In this document: one piece after another, positions 57,655-64,000 of the stretch
How positions within the stretch are numbered: position 1 is the first letter of the stretch
Layout of the letters: each line of letters opens with the position of its first letter
Source of the DNA: Pyrus communis
Lineage: Eukaryota > Streptophyta > Magnoliopsida > Rosales > Rosaceae
Direction: 5' to 3'
Length of the DNA stretch: 64,000 nucleotides
NCBI RefSeq assembly: GCF_963583255.1
Contig: NC_084813.1
Span: 5,070,001 to 5,134,000 of the forward strand
Program-made: the position numbers and the translations under genes
The notes under the pieces: model-generated
Databases searched by the model: none
Told to the model about the DNA's origin: nothing
Seen by the model: the letters and a program-made list of their open reading frames with translations, nothing else

Positions 57655-57990
57655 GAACACGTCGGCAGACTTTCCTCGGTTGAAATTCTTACGTGTCCAG
57701 GACCTTCCACGCAATCATCGCCACCGGCCCAATTACCAGGCAAATCACCCCGCACAGCTCAGAACCTTCGGGATACGGGCCCCCACAATTTTATCCAAAC
57801 ACGCACGTGGGCGCACCTGGCTTCGCGACCACCGCAGAAAACGCCAAACTAGATGACGTCCTCTGACGCCGCCGGCCGCCTCCAAGAGCACAGTCACCGC
57901 CCAGACCCAATGGCGCTTACGTAAATCCAGTCGGGTCCATTTATGTCCGCCCACGTGGCGTATCCCTGGGACAATTGCCACGCACGTGAC
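57655..57990 (+). promoter_or_regulatory. Promoter region rich in ACGT-core (G-box/ABRE-type) sites
   Basis: ACGT cores at 57659, 57691, 57805, 57856, 57919, 57953 and 57984. Full G-box-like contexts are GCACGTGG, CCACGTGG and GCACGTGAC, plus a palindromic TGACGTC/TACGTA type. They are 190-520 bases upstream of the start codon of the ASG1-type gene. Such clusters are targets of bZIP and bHLH factors in abscisic acid, light and stress responses. The local GC content is much higher than in neighbouring DNA. Confidence 0.55.
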
Positions 57991-58176
57991 GGCCGTCCAT
58001 GGGATCGTATTGTGCACATCCCTCTTCCTCTCCTCTGCTTTAAAAGGAAAGGGAGACATCGCCACGCGGTTTTTGTTTCGTTGACGCGAATTTTAGAAAC
58101 GTTTCTGGAACGGGAAAGTCGCTGAGTTAACTCGCTGTGCAACTGCGTCAGGTTGGTGTTTTGAATTCTAGAACCG

Positions 58177-61100
58177 ATGGTTCAGTTAATGAGTCCGCGA
58201 AAGGTGACCGTGAAGTTGGACGTCGATGAGTCGTCCGGCAGCCGACTCGGTCCGAGTCACAAACGGCTCAAACTCGACTCGTCTCCGCAGGTATAAGTTC
58301 ATCTCTTTTCAAATTTGTTTACGTATTATCTGATTTTCAATTTGCACAAATTGAATTGAATTGAATTGGTTTGATTTGATTTCCCTGCGTTTTCCTGGCA
58401 ACCAAACAGATTCTTCATTAGGGATTGATTTTCAGGAAGAGTAGATATTATTTTTTTCCCGTGGTGTTTGATTTTCAATTAGCTTAATTGAATTATTTAA
58501 ATTTTCTTGTACTTTCTTTACAACCAAACAGATGAAGCAGTCGTTTTCAGAAGAAGAATTTAATTTTTCAAATTTGATGTGATGTATTGAGTTTATGCTG
58601 ATCTTTTTATGATGTTTGTGTCTAAGATGCCGGGAGATGTTGATGCGTCGGTGTACCATCCGCTGGATGAGCCGAGCCCACTCGGTTTGCAGCTCAAAAA
58701 AAGTCCATCGTTTTTGGATTTGATCCAGATGAAGCTGTCCCAACAAAAATCTGATAAATTGGCAACACTAGGCAAGAGAAGTCACAAGGGAGCAGCTGCT
58801 TCTGGTGCGCCGGATAAGCTCAAGGCCATGAACTTTCCGGCTTCCCTTCTAAGGATTGGGACTTGGGAGGTATATAACTACCATTTGATTGTGAAATCAT
58901 AGTTTCCAAGACGAACACGTTTTCTGTATTCGATTTTGTTTGATGTATTGATGGTTGATGTTGGATTCAAGTATTATCGATTTTCTGCTGCAGTATAAGT
59001 CGAGGTACGAAGGAGATTTGGTGGCGAAATGTTATTTTGCCAAGCATAAACTTGTGTGGGAAGTGCTAGATGGTAGTCTTAAGAACAAGATGGAAATTCA
59101 GTGGTCAGATGTGGTGGCTATCAAGGCGAACTACCCGGATGATGGACCGGGGAGTTTGGATGTAGTGGTAATTGTTCACTCTAACCTAATTGTCTTTTCC
59201 CCTTAGAAATTACGCCCTACCGGTTCATAATCTGTTAATATTCTTTCTTGGTGCAGCTTGCTAGACCGCCTCTTTTCTTTAGGGAGACCAATCCGCAGCC
59301 GAGGAAACATACCTTGTGGCAGGCAACGTCTGATTTTACTGCTGGACAAGCCACTTTGAACAGGTATATCTAACCTTGTAGTCAGTATAGTCATTAGTAC
59401 AACATTGAGAAGCTTTAAGAAAGAAGCTACTGAACTATATAGATGGCTTTAAGCAAGAATCTTTGTTGGAATGTTCCCAAGTTTGATTACACGTTATTTG
59501 AAACGTCAGTGGTAGTTACCATAGTTATGAGAACTTTTTAAAACATTGAAAAGCTTGTAACGTAATTTTTACAACCACCGTCCATGTAAAATCACAATTA
59601 TGTCCCAGATAATCTCCTCAATTAGGATGATCTAGTAGCTAGCAACTGATCATGCATACCATTGAGTGTGGAGAAGTCTCATTGATTGTGTTCCAAATTT
59701 GTAATTTGATTTTTCCCTTTTTTTGTCTTAAGGCGACATTTTTTGCAGTGCCCACAAGGGTTGCTTTTGGGCAAGCATTTCGAAAAGCTTATTCAATGTG
59801 ATCCTCGTCTCAACTTTTTGAGCCAGCAGCCAGAAATTGTGCTAGAATCTCCGTTTTTCGATGCTAGAGTTACTGTAACAGGTGACCTTGATGATGAATA
59901 TAGACATCGGTTTGGTTCAACGATTGAAGAGGGGTCTGCTATATCTGGTTTGCAGGAATCAGCATCACCTTCTGGAGCTCATTCGTCACCACTTAAGAAT
60001 GAACAAGATTTTAATGGTAGAGCTCCTGAAAGTTATTCCCAGGATATTTCTTCGTCTGCCTCAGGTAAATCTGCAAACCTTAAAAAGAGAGTTAATTGTT
60101 GTGGTGATAATTAAATAATTAACCATTAGTATTACAAAGTTGCTCAATCACTATGTTTGCTAAAATTTCAATTCTCACACTCATCTTTCATGACTTAAGA
60201 ATAAAATTTGTGTGTTTCTGGGTTAAAGATTTTATTCCCATTCATTTGCTGTCCTATTTATTTCTTGCAGTTGACTATTTTTCATTTTTCATCGTATCGT
60301 CGAGTAACTTAGAAGCATATACATCTGGTCACTTCTGTCTCTCTGTATATATGAAATAAATAGCAACAAAATCACTTACTGATCCCTTGCAATAGAAATA
60401 TGTTGGCAAAGTATGAGTCAATTAGACAGAGACTGAGAATTATGTTTGGAAGTCCCTTCATCAGCATCCCTTTGATTTTGGCTCATAAAAGGGTTGGGGT
60501 CGGTTATTTTTCTGGTACTATCCATTCAAAGGATAAGAGGAGTTACTTTCCTGAATAAGGGATAAGAAGATCTGAAAAGAAACAAGTAACGTGTAGAAAA
60601 GAGAGAATTTGAAACATGATGTTCCATACGTTCATTTGCAATCGATTTGGTTAATCAATGTAATTTGTACAGAAATACACTAACATGGAACGTACACAGC
60701 ATGAAAACCAAAATCAAAAGCTGAAAACAGTTTTAAGTAGGTTTTCTCTAATAGGTTCTCGTATTCATTTTGTGTGAAAACAATTTTAAGTAGGTTTTCT
60801 TTTCTAGCTTTTCGTATTCATTTTGTATGACATTTCATGTGCATTTCTCCCTCATCCCTCCTACCACACTACATCACATTCTTGGTTCATCCATCTTTCC
60901 CTCCACATTATTGGTTAATCTCTAGTAGTTTAAGTATGCACTTCATACGATATTCACGTTCGTGGTGCAATTTTGTTATGGAAACTACATTGCACAAGTT
61001 CTGTGTCTAACCGTCATTTCATATACAGTGATGGACACTGCCGGAACCTCAAAGATGCTCAGTAAGTTCAATCAAATCAAAGTTCCTGGACTTCCCTCGT

Positions 61101-61552
61101 CAATGTCAGTGAGCGACTTCGTAAGCCACATTGGAAATTGCATTTCTGGCAAGGAACAACCTAGCTCAGACATGCTGGAGGAAATTACTCAGTACTTGTT
61201 CAGTGATTCCCAACTCCCATTACCGTCTGATGAGCAGTCCCTTATGTCAAGAGTCAATTCCCTTTACTGCCTCTTGCAGAAGGATCCTTCTACAGATCTA
61301 AACTTGCAGGCCAGAAGTAATGACTGGTCGAATGGAAGCAATGGTCGAAAAGCAGCGGAAACTAACTCTGCTTCTGCATCAGCTTATGAGAGCAAACCTG
61401 TAGAAGGTTGTCCTGCACCGAAGGGCGAGCCCAAGGATGATTCTGGTGACAAGCAGGAAGTGACCATGCCGAGAAGGGATTCATTCGGCGAGCTTCTTCT
61501 TAATCTTCCTAGGATAGCAAGCCTTCCTCATTTCCTGTTTAACTTGTCATAA
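58177..61552 (+). CDS. TRF2/HOY1 PH-like domain protein (ASG1 type)
   Basis: Six exons give 497 aa: 58177-58290, 58627-58869, 58994-59167, 59257-59363, 59733-60064, 61029-61552. The N-terminus has KLDVDESSGSRLGPSHKRLKLD. A conserved central block runs from about residue 95: FPASLLRIGTWEYKSRYEGDL, AKCYFAKHKLVWEVLDG, KMEIQWSDVVAIKANYPDDGP, LARPPLFFRETNPQPRKHTLW, RRHFLQCPQG and LGKHFEKLIQCDPRL. It matches plant proteins annotated as TRF2/HOY1 PH-like, including Arabidopsis ASG1 (altered seed germination), whose molecular role I cannot state. The C-terminal third is Ser-rich and ends RRDSFGELLLNLPRIASLPHF, split here as DSFGELLLNLPRIAS, a short conserved tail. Splice sites are canonical. The start is supported by phase and by absence of an upstream in-frame ATG nearby. 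Expression is probably ABA- or stress-linked given the ACGT-rich upstream DNA. Confidence 0.87.
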
Positions 61553-62518
61553 GTTTGTGATGTAATTAGGCTAGGGAGTAGCCATTTACCATCCCGGATT
61601 AGTCTTTGTACAAAAGTATAGAAATCTAAATGGCGGTTCTCGAGTCTGTTAATAAAACGTGTACAACTTAGGGATTCAGAAATGTACGTCGGTGAAGAAT
61701 CCCGACGTGTTTATAACGCCGACCTCGTTCTTGCTAGAATCTTACCGTCTTTCGTGTGTCCTGCCCTGTCTTACCTTTGTATGCAATGAACTTTTCTTCC
61801 GCAGCCATGTGAGTTCTGTAATACACTCTTTAAGTCTGCCCTTCTGTGATTTCTTGCGGCATGCCTTCTTTCTTGATAAACTGATCTCGTTTACCTGGCT
61901 GCCTTCGGGACTGCAACTTTCAATGCGTTTATTTCTGAGCGCAAATGAAAGCGATCAGAAAGACGGGCCAAATGCTCGTTTCTAACAACACTATGTTGTT
62001 CCCAACTTGATAATTACCACTTGCACAATCTGTTAGGTGTAGAGTTTTATCCCAAAAGATCTCAGTATTAGTTATAGTAGGATTGAGATTAAAAAACTCT
62101 TATTTTTTTTAAGATACGATCCATGTGGGATATTTCAACAAATACAAATTGTATCCTGAAGGATGCTTATCCTCCTCTACTTTATGTTAATTTTGTTTCT
62201 TGTTGATGATCGCTTTGGTTTAACAAAGATGAAGGCGCTGAGTTTTTAGCGCCGGATCGGCATCGGCCTTTGGCGACAGTGGCGGAGAACGAACTTGGAC
62301 TGCGGGTGAGGCATTCATTTGACAGACAAACTATCCAAGATAAATACAGCTTGGACATATACTTTGATATATGACTTCTGCAAGACTCTTCACAATTTAG
62401 TAACAAGCATGTGCAGAGGGCATTAACACCTGCACTAATGTATCTTTGTATGTGTCTACTTTCTCCAACCAAATGTACAAAAAGAATAAACAAACAAATG
62501 ACAAATAACAAACAATAT
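61553..62518. other. Convergent 3' regions of the ASG1-type and HDR1-like genes
   Basis: The two neighbouring genes end towards each other here (stops at 61552 and 62519). AATAAA at about 61650 is a likely poly-A signal for the plus-strand gene. The open frames at 61659-61985 and 62182-62541 have no recognisable content. Confidence 0.5.
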
Positions 62519-63132
62519 CTATGGCTCGTCGGGGCCTTCATCGCCCACGGTGTCGTCTTGCAACATGTTCATGAGCATGGTAACCTGGTCTTGCAGCATC
62601 GCGTTCTCTCTCTCCACGTCCGAACGCTTGCTTCGCTCTTGGAGGAGTTGGAGTTGCAGGTGCTCTAGGCATCTGGCGTCCTCTTCCAACTGCTCATTTA
62701 GCCCGTCAATCTCCCTATCCTGAAAAGATAACAAATAATAGCAGTTCAATATATTGCAAAGCAATTCCTTTGGTTGGAGATGATGTGACCTGTTTGGAAA
62801 TGACACCTTTCTGTTCATTTCTTGAACGGCAATCCTCCGCATCTTTTCAACAACATCGACATTGACTAGCTTCCTCTTTTTCCCAATCAACCACCCTTTA
62901 GGATAGGTTGCGGCATCAAAGTCCGGCGGAGGAAGTAAGGATTCAGCTGAGGGTCGCTTCCCATTGATATTTGTTATAGGTTCCAAGGGTTCAAAAAGGG
63001 CCTTTCGGCGTTCAGAGAGCTCAGGAGCAGCAGTTACGTCCTGCATCTCCTCTTCAGTGATGGGCACTTCCTGTTTGTCGGGACTATTATTAGCAGTGTC
63101 TCCTGTTACCTTGTCTATATTCCTCCCGCTAG
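62519..63132 (-). CDS. Conserved plant coiled-coil protein, 3' exons (HEADING DATE REPRESSOR 1-like), partial
   Basis: Two exons on the minus strand: 63132-62807 and 62719-62519. The first begins at an acceptor (TTTCCCACAG|CTAGCGGG); there is no ATG at its head (the codon at 63149-63151 is GTG), so at least one 5' exon lies further right, probably outside the window. Content: [61 protein letters not shown], then a coiled coil with heptad Leu ([51 protein letters not shown]). KKRK suggests nuclear location. The pattern matches plant proteins annotated HDR1-like as I recall, which in rice repress flowering; that name is tentative. The 87-base intron has no stop and is a multiple of three. Confidence 0.7.
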
Positions 63133-63760
63133 CTGTGGGAAACAAGTTCACTTTCTAGTGCTATTGAATTTAGAGATGCAGATCAAAAGCTCAAACCAGA
63201 ATGGATGGTTGGCCCTATTTGCTATATATTTGTGTACCATGTAGTGAACATGCAGGATGATAGTATGCACTAAGTGATATGTGGAAAACAACAAGGGCAG
63301 TAATTTCACCACACGAACTTGAGGAAGAATATAGTACCAAGAACACCCTGTACAAGTGCATGATCAGGTGCATAGAAAAGAGGATCGAGACATTGTGGCG
63401 ATCCTTGTAAATACCATGTTCCTCAGATTAGATACATGGATGAAATCCGACACTTGGGGATATTCTTAATGAAGAACTACCAAAACCAGTCAATAGACGG
63501 ATGAAATCCGAAACTTAGGGTGGTATGTATCAAGGTATTTGGAGCTGTAGACTCAACTTCCAGATGAACATCTATGGAAAGGATCAAACAGTATAATATG
63601 ATCACCAAATAGGGTAACTAGCACTAAGGTTTAGATAAGAGATTTGTAATTATTTAGGTAATATCTAACTTGTGTGTAATAGAATTATTATAGTATTCAA
63701 ATCTGTCCAAACGGTAAGATAAGAAAATTGAACTACTTTTATGTTCTAACATTGAACTCG
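63133..63760. other. Intron or upstream region of the HDR1-like gene
   Basis: No exon recognised. A GGATGAAATCCGAxACTTxGGG phrase occurs twice, at 63439 and 63500. The rest is ordinary AT-rich sequence. Confidence 0.35.
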
Positions 63761-63993
63761 GGCTTGTTTGGAAGTGTTTTTAAAATGACTGAAAACGCTT
63801 TTGGTGAAACTGATTTTGGGTTCTAAAAGCACTTCAAGCGATTTTTGAAAGAACCACTAGATATGTACTTCTTGCAAAAAACATTTAAGTGTTTTTTCAG
63901 GATCCACTTAAGTTTTTACTAAGGATTGGTTTCAAAAATATTTTCACCAAAAGCGTTTTCAGTTATTTTAAAGCACTTTTATACGAGCTCCTA
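63761..63993. mobile_element. MITE with long inverted repeats
   Basis: The left end GGCTTGTTTGGAAGTGTTTTT, with AAAATGACTGAAAACGCTTTT, pairs with the inverted right end GAGCTCGTATAAAAGTGCTTT, with AAAATAACTGAAAACGCTTTT. The centre is AAGTGTTTTTTCAGGATCCAC. Same family as the degraded copy at 49631-49800. Confidence 0.75.
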
Positions 63994-64000
63994 ATCTATA

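Noticed and set aside
61659..61985. 108-codon open frame after the ASG1-type gene
   Set aside because: Lies in the expected 3' UTR/flank, with no recognisable domain and AT-rich random composition.
62519..63151. Reading the HDR1-like region as one 210-codon exon with its start at 63151
   Set aside because: The first codon is GTG, a good splice acceptor lies just inside, and the middle 87 bases have intron borders and no conserved sequence.

Overview
This is plant nuclear DNA. Genes are intron-rich with GT-AG boundaries, the intergenic DNA is AT-rich, and it is filled with plant transposon classes: Ty1/copia, Ty3/gypsy, Cassandra TRIMs, PIF/Harbinger, CACTA, MITEs, tRNA-derived SINEs and an RTE-type LINE end. 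The repeat types suggest a woody rosid, most likely Rosaceae (apple or pear group). That placement is inference from recalled repeat signatures, not a search.

Layout. Bases 1-17,290 are almost all transposons: the 5' end of a copia element on the minus strand, a FAR1-like exon broken next to a decayed gypsy element that carries an antisense ORF, an internally deleted copia element with perfect 5-bp target duplications (8,764-11,650), a TIR-like element holding a captured TPR exon (about 11,820-12,880), and a PIF/Harbinger element (12,901-17,289) with an intact transposase. Bases 17,431-28,429 hold a 21-exon gene for a Nudix/dipeptidyl peptidase III fusion protein (NUDT3 type). Bases 28,600-35,100 hold a solo Cassandra LTR, a CACTA MITE, a small gene of unknown function (31,663-32,175, minus) and a 5'-truncated gene remnant (33,496-35,076, minus).

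The second half is more genic: a tubby-like protein of the TLP8 type (35,839-38,544, plus), a tandem Cassandra trimer (40,944-41,936), a WRINKLED1-type double-AP2 transcription factor (45,839-48,819, minus), a second Cassandra element (50,302-50,940), a folate-biopterin transporter family gene with a one-base frameshift (53,348-56,043, plus), a TRF2/HOY1 PH-like domain protein of the ASG1 type (58,177-61,552, plus), and the 3' part of a coiled-coil nuclear-protein-like gene (62,519-63,132, minus).

The genes are single-copy housekeeping or regulatory genes, not a cluster with one shared function. Their order resembles two Arabidopsis chromosome 1 segments that I recall as paralogous (NUDT3, WRI4 and a folate transporter near At1g79690-79710; WRI3/ADAP and TLP8 near At1g16060-16070), so the window looks like the unsplit ancestral block. 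For four complete gene models the summed exon lengths are divisible by three (786, 423, 366 and 497 aa). The transporter sums to a multiple of three only after discounting one extra base. I see no novel multi-gene system. The most unusual items are the Cassandra trimer, the Harbinger element whose Myb-like partner gene has been replaced by a minisatellite, the captured TPR exon, and the homopolymer frameshift in the transporter.
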